64,000 bases of DNA from Paenibacillus terrae (lineage in GTDB: Bacteria > Bacillota > Bacilli > Paenibacillales > Paenibacillaceae), in the NCBI RefSeq assembly GCF_000943545.1, contig NZ_JTHP01000006.1, positions 1-64,000 on the forward strand, given 5' to 3'. A program made the translations under genes and the position numbers. Position 1 is the stretch's first letter, and each line of letters begins with the position of its first letter. The notes under the pieces are model-generated. The model was not told the origin of the DNA and did not search any database. It saw nothing but the letters and a program-made list of their open reading frames with translations. Shown one piece after another: positions 36,601 through 46,170 of the stretch.

Positions 36601-37058
36601 TGTGGCAATACAACAGCACGTGTAAAGTCGTCCATTTTCAGGCCGATATACTCCTCCACACAACGCGTCACGTCCTGCACCTTGTCAGCAAGGACTTCCT
36701 CGCCGTCCTCTGTGAACGCAATAAATCGACTAAGCGTATTATTCACCGATACGCCTCCAGCCCGTTTGAATCGGCGCTCCACACGATAACGACGAGGTCC
36801 TTGGGCTGACATCAGCTCGAACGTAAACGCCACGGACAGCGTATCCTCGGCATGATTCATAATGCCCTGTGTCCCATTTACCGCCCGCTCCACCTTGCCG
36901 TACATAGCCAGCGTAATCGCGTCCAGCAACGTCGATTTCCCGCTGCCTGTCGGGCCAAAGATTCCAAATAGCCCGGTTTCGGTCAGCTCATCAAAATGGA
37001 TTTCCTGCGACTCCCGATAGCTTTGCAACCCCGCCAATTTCAGAAGAATCGGTTTCAT
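33660..37058 (-). CDS. sbcC: Exonuclease SbcC (Rad50-like SMC ATPase)
   Basis: 1132 residues. The N-terminal ABC half has Walker A GPTGSGKSTLLDAI (about 36-49). Two long coiled coils flank a zinc hook CAVC (Cys539, Cys542), and the C-terminal half has the signature LSGGETFLTSLSLALAL and Walker B FFLDEGFGTLD. With SbcD it processes hairpins and protein-blocked DNA ends. The segment after the hook (about 34900-35500) is extremely Ala- and GC-rich, unlike the flanks, and contains Thr/Ala/Pro runs. It overlaps sbcD by 4 bp. Confidence 0.96.
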   Translation of the reverse strand: MKPILLKLAGLQSYRESQEIHFDELTETGLFGIFGPTGSGKSTLLDAITLAMYGKVERAVNGTQGIMNHAEDTLSVAFTFELMSAQGPRRYRVERRFKRAGGVSVNNTLSRFIAFTEDGEEVLADKVQDVTRCVEEYIGLKMDDFTRAVVLPQGKFAEFLSLKGSERRQMLQRLFHLEKYGDQLAQKLSRRVKDNDAALKALEAEQQGLGDAGAEALEQAEQRLKEAFAHAEASRHELERVSRETEALNKIRELVMERSLRANELEQLAAWEPNIASLERKLRQASAAEALLPALTDWKEAAAEADKRRKAAEAAAVQATSAQEAAVVSVQADEQARQALGAEEPKLLLRIDQLEQALQLERDTEALRTERDRLAVELAQSEQTLATYAEGLAKEQELQARGSKRQQELQQELKQNEVRADERRMLQEAVQRLQQLETADEQLREAEQDCVTQEKRLAQADERLKLTEQETLETEGRRSALAAQAAEGIETLLTLEAEVTADVSALAAEEERLRHKLRAEELGRLAQHLATELREGEPCAVCGSLHHPAPAATAARGADAAAPDELHRLRLGLQELRLTLRQQLHEQRSLLAQPAAADASGAAATDEPTAPTAAPAAPRGVAAWAERCAALEQAAAELAARARALPAEAHALREADAAGQQRRIRAAAEQEAAVAALTQARSKREACTTRSGALRAEWAAQLPDVAPGEAAERYRAMQERDTRAEELRSRLETSVTFLEEKAVRVQQIQQSIIEEDKIIIARRTGLQNKDDSLREKMVQLRKWVGEDPAASLLEEANSRLQGLRNGAEAAARRRAEAEERKQQAVHASLIARQASDSAEERRQVSESRWSNRLEASPFATEAEVVECCLGPEEAARYEREVSLHREREKELSSRLKHVEEQLDGATVTEEQWATAATQLRDCRARDEEALQNRAKAERDLEDLQHRHVRWMELESNRAHLRSEAEKMSKLQSVFRGNAFVEYIAEEQLMQVSQSASRRLRFLTKQRYALEVDSSGGFVISDDANGGVKRPVSTLSGGETFLTSLSLALALSAQIQLRGQYPLQFFFLDEGFGTLDPELLDTVITSLEKLHHDQLSVGVISHVPELRARLPRKLVVLPAEQAGGGSRVVMETF

Positions 37059-38239
37059 ACATCATCCTCCTCGGCTTGGTCCCTTGCATCATCCTGTTCC
37101 ACCAACTCCAAAAATAGCTGCACCAATCCGTCATCCGGCTGTGCGCCGCCCGTTTGCCGTTGATAAAAAGCCCGAAACAGCTCGTGAACCGGCAGCTCTG
37201 AGCGCTGATGTTCCAGCTGTGCCGCCGCCATTTCAGGATACATCGGGCGGATGTGAATGATGCCTTCACGGCTTTTACGCAGCCGCTGAATATCTCCCAG
37301 AGACATCGCTTCATCCAGCGTAATTTCCAGGTCAATAAAAGCGTCCGCATCCAGCCCTTCGTCCAGCCAGCGATACACCTCTTCCAGACCTCCCCGTGCG
37401 CGCCATTTCACTAAAGGCCGTCCACTCGTAATATACAGCTCCTCGACCTGTGCGGGCTTGCCTGCGACCACGTCAATGAGCGTGACTGATTTGGCCTGCC
37501 CTGCTTCGGAAAAGCTATAAGCCAGCGGAGATCCGCTATAGCGCATCAGCCCGTCACCCTTCACATATTGGGGACGGTGCAAATGCCCCAAAGCCGTATA
37601 TTGCGCCCCGATGCTCAACGCAGACGGGTCTACTGTATAGGCTCCCCCGACCTGAATCGGACGCTCCGAATCGGACTCCAGCCCGCCAAGCACATAAATG
37701 TGGCTCATGGACAGATTAACGGTGTCAGGCCGAAACGCCGTACCGAGCTGTGCCATCAGCATTCCCACACGACGGCTGTAAGCCTCTCGCAACACCGTTT
37801 CGTCTCCGTCCTCGGACAACAGCTCATTCAGGCGGGACTCCGAAGGATAAGGCAAGGCTGCGATACATGCCATTTCTCCTGTACGCGGTGTATGAATCCG
37901 CACCGCTTCCCCTCTGGGCAGCCCCAGCAACGTAATTCCGCGCTGACTCACCAGCGGCGTAACCGAGGATACCCGTTCCGGCTGATCATGATTCCCCGCA
38001 ATAACGACCAGCGGTCTTCCTCCAGCCGTTAAACGGGCAGACGTTTCATAAAATAGCTGCTCGGCGGCGGCTGGAGGATTGACCGAGTCGTACACGTCTC
38101 CAGCCATCATTATCAGATCTGCCTGCTGATCGTCAGCCACTTTCGCCAATTCTTCCAGGAACGCCTCCTGCTCCTTCAAACGGCTGCGCCCTTCCAGCGT
38201 TCTCCCCAAATGCCAATCTCCCGTATGCAAAATCCGCAT
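37055..38239 (-). CDS. sbcD: Exonuclease subunit SbcD (Mre11-like)
   Basis: 394 residues. The metallophosphoesterase motifs are complete: GDWHLGR (Asp8, His10), MAGDVYD, VIAGNHDQPERV and the C-terminal ALGHLHRPQYV. It is the nuclease partner of SbcC. The ATG lies 48 bp after the addA stop and its own stop overlaps sbcC, so all four repair genes are probably one operon, as in B. subtilis. Confidence 0.96.
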   Translation of the reverse strand: MRILHTGDWHLGRTLEGRSRLKEQEAFLEELAKVADDQQADLIMMAGDVYDSVNPPAAAEQLFYETSARLTAGGRPLVVIAGNHDQPERVSSVTPLVSQRGITLLGLPRGEAVRIHTPRTGEMACIAALPYPSESRLNELLSEDGDETVLREAYSRRVGMLMAQLGTAFRPDTVNLSMSHIYVLGGLESDSERPIQVGGAYTVDPSALSIGAQYTALGHLHRPQYVKGDGLMRYSGSPLAYSFSEAGQAKSVTLIDVVAGKPAQVEELYITSGRPLVKWRARGGLEEVYRWLDEGLDADAFIDLEITLDEAMSLGDIQRLRKSREGIIHIRPMYPEMAAAQLEHQRSELPVHELFRAFYQRQTGGAQPDDGLVQLFLELVEQDDARDQAEEDDV

Positions 38240-38287
38240 GCTGTTCCTCCTCTCTCCTTTTTATTTCGTACATTAAATATTAAATAA

Positions 38288-41200
38288 CTACAATCGCACA
38301 CTTTCTCCAGCCTCCAGAAAATACAACCACTTCTCCGCAATCCTTGTACCTGTAATATCTTCGATCACATGGGCGTACAGCTCCAGTTGAAAACGATATT
38401 GCTCCGTTAAATGAGGCACCGTCCTATATTCGGAAACCCGGTCTGTTTTGTAATCAAGCAAAACCAGCCCTTCTGTCCCTTCAAACAGACAGTCAATAAT
38501 CCCGTTCATCAGCACTCTATCATCGTGGCCAGGCTCTGACGTCATGTTTTCCTCCTGTTGCTCGGCTCCTGGCTCTATTTCCTGTGCAGACAGCATCGAC
38601 GGCAAGCTGCGGCTCCAAAAATCAGCGGCTCCTATCGTATAGGTGAACGGAAGCTCACGCTGAACATGGGATGCCTCCAGCAATCTACGACCCAGCTCGC
38701 TGGTGAAAAAACGCAATATTTTATCCGTAGCTAATGCCTCCGCCTGAACATCCAGCAACAAGCGCTGGTTCAACAGACGGGCCTTCGTTTCTTCAATCAC
38801 CTCGGCGCTCATCACACCATCCAGCGGCAAATGGAGAAACAGCGTATGGTACACCGTTCCACGCTCCGTTGGCGTCAGTCGCCGATTGCCCATAAATTTG
38901 GGTCTGCGCAAGTGTAGTCGATTTCCCCCCGTCTGAGAATCTTCCATCTCCTCTGGTAACTCCGCTACCTGGAAAGAAGACAGATTCAGCCAATCCTCCG
39001 ATCCAGCTTCCTGCATCGCCAGCCATCTTTTCATTTCGGTAACCGTTGTATTCGCCGCCGTCTTGCTTGCCCGTTCATACGGATAGGACCAGGAAAGCGC
39101 AGCGGCAATATCTGCATCAACCCTTGTTGTAATATCCGTTGGACTAACCGATGCGGAGTCGGATGAGAGCCACCTTTTATCGATCGGCTCGGCATTCTTC
39201 AACGCTACCGTCTTCTCCTGACGCTCTTCATTAACGATCTCCTCGTCAGGGTCCAAATTCAAACGAGAGCCGGAAAGAGTCTCCGAAGCTATGATTCTGA
39301 ATAGCCAATCCCCGCCCAGCATATATTCCAGCCTGTGATAGTACCCCTCCTGATCCCCTGCCGCTTCTCTAAGTACAGCAGCAGAAGGATGTCGGATCAA
39401 CGCAGGACCTACCCAGTCCAGATAACTGCGGCCTGCCGCCAGCATATAATCGGGTAAAACTGTCTCCGTATGCTCTTTGGCACGTGCCCACCCCGCTGCG
39501 CGTGCAGCGAGATCCTTTACCGTTCCGGTCATAATAAGCTTTTCACGCGGACGCGTAAGTGCCACGTATAGCACCCGCATTTCCTCAGCCAATAGCTCCA
39601 ACTGAGAACGTCGACGGATCGCCAAATTAGGCAGCATCGGGTAGCTGACCCGATTTTGTTCCTCCACATATTTGGGACCGAACCCCAGCTCCTTATGCAT
39701 GAGAAACGGCGCAGTCAGATCCTGCTGATTGAACATTTTAGCCGTTCCGGCGATGAACACGACGGGAAATTCAAGTCCTTTACTCTTGTGAATCGTCATA
39801 ATACGGACAGCCTGATCGGGTTCAGTACCGCCACTGGATGAACCCAAATCACCGCCTCGCTCTCGCAAACGGGAAATAAAGGTCAAAAACCGGAACAGGC
39901 CCCGGTTAGAGGTAGAAGTCTCATACTGTCTCGCTCGGTCATACAGCGCCCGCAAATTACTCTGACGTTGAGAGCCGCCGGGCAATCCACCTACCCAATC
40001 CAGATATCCCGTTTCCTCCAGCAAACGCCAAATCAATGCACTCAAGCTACCTTGTCTTGCTTCCTGTCGCCACGCTTCCAAATTGCACAAAAACGAACGC
40101 AGTCGGGCAGGCAACGTATTTCCGCTATTCCTGTCATCCATATCAGATGCATCTGTCGAATCTCCTGCGAAAAGCTCCAATTCCAGCATGTCGCTGGACG
40201 TTCCATTTTCGCTATCCTGTGTAGGGTCAGCCGCTGCAAGCAGAGCGCCATAAAATAATCCGTCCGGCTTTTGCAGCCTGATTTGTGCCAGCTCATCCTC
40301 GGTCAAGCCTACAATCGGTGAACGAAGCACAGATGCCAGCGGGATGTCCTGCTGCGGATTATCAATAATGTGTAGCAGAGACAGCATCACCTCAACTTCC
40401 GTTGCTTTGAAAAAGCCTGTCGTCTGCTCCCCGGATGCCGGAATGCCCTCAAGACGCAGTTCCTCTACAATCAGCGGTGCCCATACGCTTGCCGAACGGA
40501 GCAAAATGACAATATCACCGAAGACTGCTGGACGCATCGCTTTTAACCCTCTGTCATAAATCAACAACGGTTGTCCTGTATCTCCCGTCAGTTCCTTAAT
40601 CCGTTGCGCGATTGCGCGGGCTTCCAATTGTGCCGTTTCCAGCTCCGCAAGCTCAGACAATTCGCCTTCCTGCAAAGCGGACTCATCACCCGTTTCGGAC
40701 AGCTCCGAAACCTCCGAAAGACCGCGCCCGCCTTTATCAACTAACAGCAGTTCAGGTGCATATGGGGATGTGGCATCTTTTTCCGTATGCTCAGGATAGG
40801 AAGCACCATGCGCCAACCATGCCCGTTCATCGTATTCAATTTCCGCCACATCCACGCTCATGATTTGTCGGAACACCAGATTGACTGCATCGACGACTTC
40901 CACCCGACTGCGGAAATTACGCGCCAGATCAATTAAAAAGCCATCTTCCTGTTCCTGCATACCGTATCGCTGGTATTTGTTCAGAAACAGACCCGGCTCC
41001 GCCAGCCGAAACCGATAAATACTCTGCTTCACGTCCCCTACCATAAAACGGTTACCCGGCTCTTCACGGGATACCAGTCTGACGATATCCTCCTGTACCG
41101 TATTCGTATCCTGATACTCATCCAATAGCACCTCGTCGAATTGCTCCTTGTATTCGAGCGCAGCGTCTGAAGGCAGCAGTCTGTTCGGAGTGGAGTCGGG

Positions 41201-42376
41201 GTGACGTAATATTTTTAGACAATAGTGCTCCAAATCTCCAAAATCCACCAGCCCTTTGGACTGCTTGTGCTGTTGAAATCGTTCGCCGAATAAAATAACG
41301 GTTTCCACCAGTTCGTCCATCAGAGGAGCCGCCGCATGCAGTTCCTCCAAATAGGCTTCTGCTCTCCTGCCGAACAGGGATGCCTTCATATCTGTCATCA
41401 TTTTTTTGGCTGCCTCACGGAGCGCCTTGACCCGTTCCTGTAGTGCAGGCTCAGTCTGATCCTTTTTGACCGGCTTGAGCTTGCCGAAAGCCGCTATCTG
41501 AAAGTGATCATACAGCGATGCCCACGGCTGTGTCTCCAGCTCCTGCAATAGTCCCTTCACCATCGCCGCATCCTCTTGCAGCGTCACTGCATAGGGCGCA
41601 GGGCCGCCGGGCTGCATAGCCGTCCCATACGCCTGCTCCAGCAGGCTTGCTGCTCCGCGCAGCGAAAGTGCCGCATCCGCCAAAATGCTGCGGACCCAAG
41701 GAGTCTCTCCCAAAGCCGTCACATCTTCTACACGGAACGCTGCTGCCGTCTCCCTCAGCCAATGCTCCGGCCAGGGATGACTTTGCGAAAAATCGTACAA
41801 GCGCTGAACAAGCACATACATCGCATCATCTGTACGCTCACCGCTAAACCAGTCCACCAGTCTGCGAAACGTGCTGCCTTCATCGTTAGCCTCATACTTT
41901 TCCTCAAACAGTTCTTCCAGCAGTTCCTGACGCAGCAATTCCGTCTCATGCTCATTCATAATCCGAAAACCGGGATCAAGGGGAATGGCCTGATAATGCC
42001 TGCGAATGACCTCCATACAAAAAGAGTGGAGCGTCGTTATCGAGGCTCGATTTAGTAGCGATAGCTGGCGACGTACATGCTCACTATCCGGCTCCTGTTC
42101 CAGCACACGTTCCAAGGCTTCGCGGATACGTTGGCGCATTTCGGCGGCGGCAGCCTTCGTAAAGGTCGCTACCAGCAGCCGATCCACGCTGAAACCGAGC
42201 CGGGGATCGGCGATTTTACGAATAATGCGCTCTACGAGCACCGCTGTTTTACCAGACCCCGCCGCTGCCGCTACCAGCATGTTGTTGCCAGATTCAGAAA
42301 TCGCACGCCACTGGTCATCACTCCACATACTGCCTTCCGGCTTGGGTATGCCATTGGTGCTTGATGTACTTATCAT
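38288..42376 (-). CDS. addA: ATP-dependent helicase/nuclease subunit AddA
   Basis: 1362 residues. A UvrD-like helicase with Walker A AAAAGSGKTAVLVERII (near residue 37), motif II LLDEYQDTN and FMVGDVKQSIYRFR, and HKSKGLEFPVVF. A C-terminal RecB-type nuclease domain has LMNGIIDCLFEG and LLDYKTDRV. With AddB it resects double-strand breaks to Chi. The ATG at 42376 overlaps the addB stop by 4 bp (ATGA) and has AAAGGAGG upstream. An in-frame start 25 codons earlier is inside addB and unlikely. Confidence 0.96.
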   Translation of the reverse strand: MISTSSTNGIPKPEGSMWSDDQWRAISESGNNMLVAAAAGSGKTAVLVERIIRKIADPRLGFSVDRLLVATFTKAAAAEMRQRIREALERVLEQEPDSEHVRRQLSLLNRASITTLHSFCMEVIRRHYQAIPLDPGFRIMNEHETELLRQELLEELFEEKYEANDEGSTFRRLVDWFSGERTDDAMYVLVQRLYDFSQSHPWPEHWLRETAAAFRVEDVTALGETPWVRSILADAALSLRGAASLLEQAYGTAMQPGGPAPYAVTLQEDAAMVKGLLQELETQPWASLYDHFQIAAFGKLKPVKKDQTEPALQERVKALREAAKKMMTDMKASLFGRRAEAYLEELHAAAPLMDELVETVILFGERFQQHKQSKGLVDFGDLEHYCLKILRHPDSTPNRLLPSDAALEYKEQFDEVLLDEYQDTNTVQEDIVRLVSREEPGNRFMVGDVKQSIYRFRLAEPGLFLNKYQRYGMQEQEDGFLIDLARNFRSRVEVVDAVNLVFRQIMSVDVAEIEYDERAWLAHGASYPEHTEKDATSPYAPELLLVDKGGRGLSEVSELSETGDESALQEGELSELAELETAQLEARAIAQRIKELTGDTGQPLLIYDRGLKAMRPAVFGDIVILLRSASVWAPLIVEELRLEGIPASGEQTTGFFKATEVEVMLSLLHIIDNPQQDIPLASVLRSPIVGLTEDELAQIRLQKPDGLFYGALLAAADPTQDSENGTSSDMLELELFAGDSTDASDMDDRNSGNTLPARLRSFLCNLEAWRQEARQGSLSALIWRLLEETGYLDWVGGLPGGSQRQSNLRALYDRARQYETSTSNRGLFRFLTFISRLRERGGDLGSSSGGTEPDQAVRIMTIHKSKGLEFPVVFIAGTAKMFNQQDLTAPFLMHKELGFGPKYVEEQNRVSYPMLPNLAIRRRSQLELLAEEMRVLYVALTRPREKLIMTGTVKDLAARAAGWARAKEHTETVLPDYMLAAGRSYLDWVGPALIRHPSAAVLREAAGDQEGYYHRLEYMLGGDWLFRIIASETLSGSRLNLDPDEEIVNEERQEKTVALKNAEPIDKRWLSSDSASVSPTDITTRVDADIAAALSWSYPYERASKTAANTTVTEMKRWLAMQEAGSEDWLNLSSFQVAELPEEMEDSQTGGNRLHLRRPKFMGNRRLTPTERGTVYHTLFLHLPLDGVMSAEVIEETKARLLNQRLLLDVQAEALATDKILRFFTSELGRRLLEASHVQRELPFTYTIGAADFWSRSLPSMLSAQEIEPGAEQQEENMTSEPGHDDRVLMNGIIDCLFEGTEGLVLLDYKTDRVSEYRTVPHLTEQYRFQLELYAHVIEDITGTRIAEKWLYFLEAGESVRL

Positions 42377-45300
42377 TGGTCCATTCCTCCTTTCCCTTCC
42401 TGTGTATGACCGAGCATATTCCAGATCTGATCCTTGCCGGGTTTCCCCCATTGGTTGTAGCCGCTGCCCTCCAAACTGTCGTCAAATTGACAAACAGGTT
42501 TGAAAGAACAGAAGGTGCATGCCGTCTCTTGCTGGATACGATAAGGCTCAATCGCCACGTCGCCCTCTGTCATGCGTGTCCCAATCGTTCGGATATTATC
42601 GCGTACCGAAGCCAGCAGGCTATCCCACTGTTCCGGCGAAGCGACAGACGCACTGCTGTAAAAGCTGCCGTCCGCCTTTACCGCAACTGGCAAAATGGAG
42701 GAATACCCCTTGTCCAATGCCGTATCCATTTGCCCAACCACATCCCGATCCGCCAACAATAGCCCTTTCATCTTGAAGCGTTTTAGAAGCTCCTGACGGG
42801 CCTGTTCCACGCTCAGACCATTCGGAGACTGCAACATCGGATTGTGGACGTGAAAATAAAGCGTACCCGCCGGATAAGCCGTCTCGCCAAGCCATTCCTC
42901 CGCCGCATTCAGCAGCACGTCCAGGTACGTGAGCATTTGCAGGGACAAGCCATAGTACACCTCATGCAGCTTGAGGTCCTTTTGGCTGGACTTGTAATCA
43001 ATGACGCGTAAAAGCAAGCCTTTTTCTCCCTCTGCCACATCCACGCGGTCAATTCGTCCGACGATTTCCATCACCACACCGTTGTCCAGTCGAAAGGTCA
43101 AAGGAGGAAGCTTTTCTCCCGGCCCAAAACCCAGCTCCAACTCCAGTGGCTCAAAGCTGCCTCTACGCGCATGCTCTCCCAAAATCAGCGAAGCGCGGCT
43201 CACAATGTCTTTCAGCTTGCGCAAAATGTACCCGTACCGCTTGGAGCTCATTAAAATCTCGCCTTGCAGGCGGGGAGCCAAACGCTCCACCGTCGATTCC
43301 GCCTCTTGTCGGCATTCCTCTGTGCTGAGACTGCCCCAGCTCACGTTTCGTTTACGTAAATTAATCGCCATCTCTCCGAGCGCCGCATGGAACAACTGCC
43401 CGATATCCGGTGCCTTCAGCCGATACATTTGGCGCTCCTTCAAGCGAAGACCATGGGAAGCAAAATGCGAAAACGGACAAGCGACAAAACGTTCCATACG
43501 AGATACGCTGGTACGCAGCTTGCTGCCATACAGACGGCGACTCGTTTCTTTCCGCATTTCGGCATGATTTTCGTAAAAAAGTGAGGTCAGCAACTGACGC
43601 AGCTTGTCCCTTTCACGCCCCTGCTGGCGCGCATACCAGTTGTATACCTCCCACCAGGGAGATAAAATCTCTCCACCATGCCGCCATTGCCGGAATTGCG
43701 CGATCAGCTGCGGCAATGCCTCGGACGGATGGGAAGCATACTCCCATTGAGTCGCCCATGGGTCCCGAGGCAAAGGATATACAGCTAACGGGTGCTCTTC
43801 CAGAGCAGGGAACAGTTGACGGACATGCCGTACCAACTCTGACGGCAGCAACGACTTGCCCTCTTCGTCGGTCACGGCGTAGCTCATCCACAGACTGCTT
43901 CCGGCTGACGTGAGCGCCGTATACGCGAGAAAACGTTCATCCAGCAGACGTCTTGTCATATCCGGCGCCAGCTCTACGCCCCGTTCATTCAAGGCGGTAC
44001 GTTCCTGCTCGTTCAGCACGCCATCCTCATGAAATACAGCTGGCATCACACCTTCGTTCATACCCAGCACAAAGACATGTTGAATACCAGCAACGCGTGT
44101 ACGGTCCGTGTTTCCGACCAGCACCTGATCCAGAGCTGGCGGAACAAGACCCATACGGTACTCTATCAGCCCCGTTTCCAGCACACCGGCAAATAAAGAA
44201 GTGTCCAGTTTCTCGTCACCCATCATTTCGACGATCTGATCCAACAGCTCAAGCACCGAATCCCATACCTGACGATGCTCCTTGGCCTGATCGGGATTTC
44301 CCGCTTTCTCGGACTGCTGGATCAGTTCATCCAGCTTATGCCCAATTTCCGCATCCTCCAGCAACAAGTACACTGCCTCACACTTTTCAAGCGCAGTCCG
44401 GGCCTTACCCAGACGTTTCTCAAACGCACGTAAAGGCGTCACGATCACATCGCGGCACAGCTCCATTAGATCCAGCGTTTCGTCCCGCTGGCGGTTCCGC
44501 TCCTGTTCCTCCAGCTCCAGCGAAAGGCTGGGTACAGCCTGCCAAGTCCGTCCGTCTGTCCAGCGGCTGCCCTGTATCCCACAGGCCAATGCGTAATTTT
44601 CCAGACGGTCCATATCCTCGCGGCTGACCCGTCCATCCTGTGGCAACAGCAGATCCGTTTTGACCGCACGAAATACATCCTCGTACCGCCAACGCCGCTG
44701 GACAATATCCAGCGAAGCCCGAATCAATTCCACCAATGGATGATGCAATACGCTTCTGCGCTGATCCAGAAACACCGGAACCTCATATTGCTTAAATATC
44801 GGCTCCACCCACGGCTCATAATCCTCAATCTGGCGTAAAAACAGCGCCATTTCCCGATAACGTGCCCCCTCATCCCGGGCCAGACGGCGCATTTCGCGCA
44901 CTGCACCCTCCAGTTCCACACGTCGGTTCGCTGCCGCATACAGTTTGATTTCTTCTGGCTGCTTGTCTTTCCATTGCTCCCGCATCTGCTGCTGACGCAT
45001 GGGTCGTTCCTGATTCCGATGCCCTGCGCGACGTTCAAAATCTGCCTCCAGATACGCCAACGCCGGACGGCCCTTAAATCTCGGAAGCGGATCAGGGCGC
45101 AACAGTTGTGTCTGCGTCTCCATCATCAGCTCATCCGCCATCCCTTTAAGCTTTACATAGGTAGCCGCCGAAGGATGAAACAAATCCAGCTCATGCGGAA
45201 GCTGTCCACTCTCGTAGCTGCGATTGCAGGTCAGCGCGACCGTCAACGAAGAAGCGTGTAGCATAAGCTGCTCAACCACCTTGTATTCATGCGGCGTAAA

Positions 45301-45939
45301 CCTGCGGTAGCCATCCATCCAAATATCCGCTCCACGTACAATGGACGACTCAGCAATCTGCTCCGCCAGCATACGCAGCGTATCCTCGCCGTCAATATAT
45401 TTAAGCGCCAGCTCTCTTTCAAAATCCTCATAGATCAGACTGATATCCTTGAGCTTGCCGCGCAAAATCGGAGTCGATTCCCCCGCCGCATTCATTCTCT
45501 CCAGTTGCTCTGGTACAGGCCGGGTATCATTCCCGTACTGCTTCAGCTCCGTAAACAGCGTATTTAACCGATCCACAAAGCCCAACTGGTCTCCCGAATC
45601 CTTAAATAAACTCAGTTCATCCTTGCGACGACGAATAATTTTATATAAAAGCATCTTCTTGCCTTCCTCCGTCACAGGTACCAGCGCCGAACCCCCGGTT
45701 TCCTGCATGACCAAATAGGCAAGACGATGAAATCCCATGACCTGTGCACGCACCGTCCCCTGAATACCGTTTCCGGCTTCTGTAAGCAGCGCATGCTCGG
45801 AAGCAAATGACGATTGCTCCGGCACAAGCAACAGCATAGGCTTACCTAGCGGTTCCTTGCGTAGCATAGCCGTCATTTCACGACGGATTAACATGCTTTT
45901 TCCGCTGCCTGAGCGGCCAATTAATAAACGGACCGACAT
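42373..45939 (-). CDS. addB: ATP-dependent helicase/nuclease subunit AddB
   Basis: 1188 residues. It starts with Walker A GRSGSGKSMLIRREM. The C-terminal nuclease has VIDYKSSQKDLKL and the iron-sulfur cysteines CTFCSFKPVC plus an upstream Cys in FVACPFSHF, the 4Fe-4S staple of AddB. AAAGGAGG precedes the ATG. Upstream (about 45985) an extended -10 (TGCTATACT) may be the operon promoter. It is the first gene of addB-addA-sbcD-sbcC. Confidence 0.96.
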   Translation of the reverse strand: MSVRLLIGRSGSGKSMLIRREMTAMLRKEPLGKPMLLLVPEQSSFASEHALLTEAGNGIQGTVRAQVMGFHRLAYLVMQETGGSALVPVTEEGKKMLLYKIIRRRKDELSLFKDSGDQLGFVDRLNTLFTELKQYGNDTRPVPEQLERMNAAGESTPILRGKLKDISLIYEDFERELALKYIDGEDTLRMLAEQIAESSIVRGADIWMDGYRRFTPHEYKVVEQLMLHASSLTVALTCNRSYESGQLPHELDLFHPSAATYVKLKGMADELMMETQTQLLRPDPLPRFKGRPALAYLEADFERRAGHRNQERPMRQQQMREQWKDKQPEEIKLYAAANRRVELEGAVREMRRLARDEGARYREMALFLRQIEDYEPWVEPIFKQYEVPVFLDQRRSVLHHPLVELIRASLDIVQRRWRYEDVFRAVKTDLLLPQDGRVSREDMDRLENYALACGIQGSRWTDGRTWQAVPSLSLELEEQERNRQRDETLDLMELCRDVIVTPLRAFEKRLGKARTALEKCEAVYLLLEDAEIGHKLDELIQQSEKAGNPDQAKEHRQVWDSVLELLDQIVEMMGDEKLDTSLFAGVLETGLIEYRMGLVPPALDQVLVGNTDRTRVAGIQHVFVLGMNEGVMPAVFHEDGVLNEQERTALNERGVELAPDMTRRLLDERFLAYTALTSAGSSLWMSYAVTDEEGKSLLPSELVRHVRQLFPALEEHPLAVYPLPRDPWATQWEYASHPSEALPQLIAQFRQWRHGGEILSPWWEVYNWYARQQGRERDKLRQLLTSLFYENHAEMRKETSRRLYGSKLRTSVSRMERFVACPFSHFASHGLRLKERQMYRLKAPDIGQLFHAALGEMAINLRKRNVSWGSLSTEECRQEAESTVERLAPRLQGEILMSSKRYGYILRKLKDIVSRASLILGEHARRGSFEPLELELGFGPGEKLPPLTFRLDNGVVMEIVGRIDRVDVAEGEKGLLLRVIDYKSSQKDLKLHEVYYGLSLQMLTYLDVLLNAAEEWLGETAYPAGTLYFHVHNPMLQSPNGLSVEQARQELLKRFKMKGLLLADRDVVGQMDTALDKGYSSILPVAVKADGSFYSSASVASPEQWDSLLASVRDNIRTIGTRMTEGDVAIEPYRIQQETACTFCSFKPVCQFDDSLEGSGYNQWGKPGKDQIWNMLGHTQEGKGGMDQ

Positions 45940-46046
45940 GATGCGGCCTCCTTTCCAACGAACAACAATCTATTAAACAGTATAGCATATGAGGCAAGGG
46001 AGAAAAGAACGTACGTTTGCCATCTTGTAGCATTTTATCCTCCCTC

Positions 46047-46106
46047 AAAAAATAAACAGTCCCGCAGGTTTGGCTTGGTGCATGCCTTCTCTACAGGACT
46101 GTTTTA
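46047..46106 (-). terminator. Terminator after the rRNA methyltransferase gene
   Basis: On the minus strand AAAACAGTCC pairs with GGGACTGTTT across a 30-base loop, followed by ATTTTTT. It separates this gene from addB. Confidence 0.75.
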
Positions 46107-46170
46107 TTGATAAAACGAGCCTAATCTACTTATTCCGCTACCCCAAAAGGCGGTTAACTGTGTATGAATT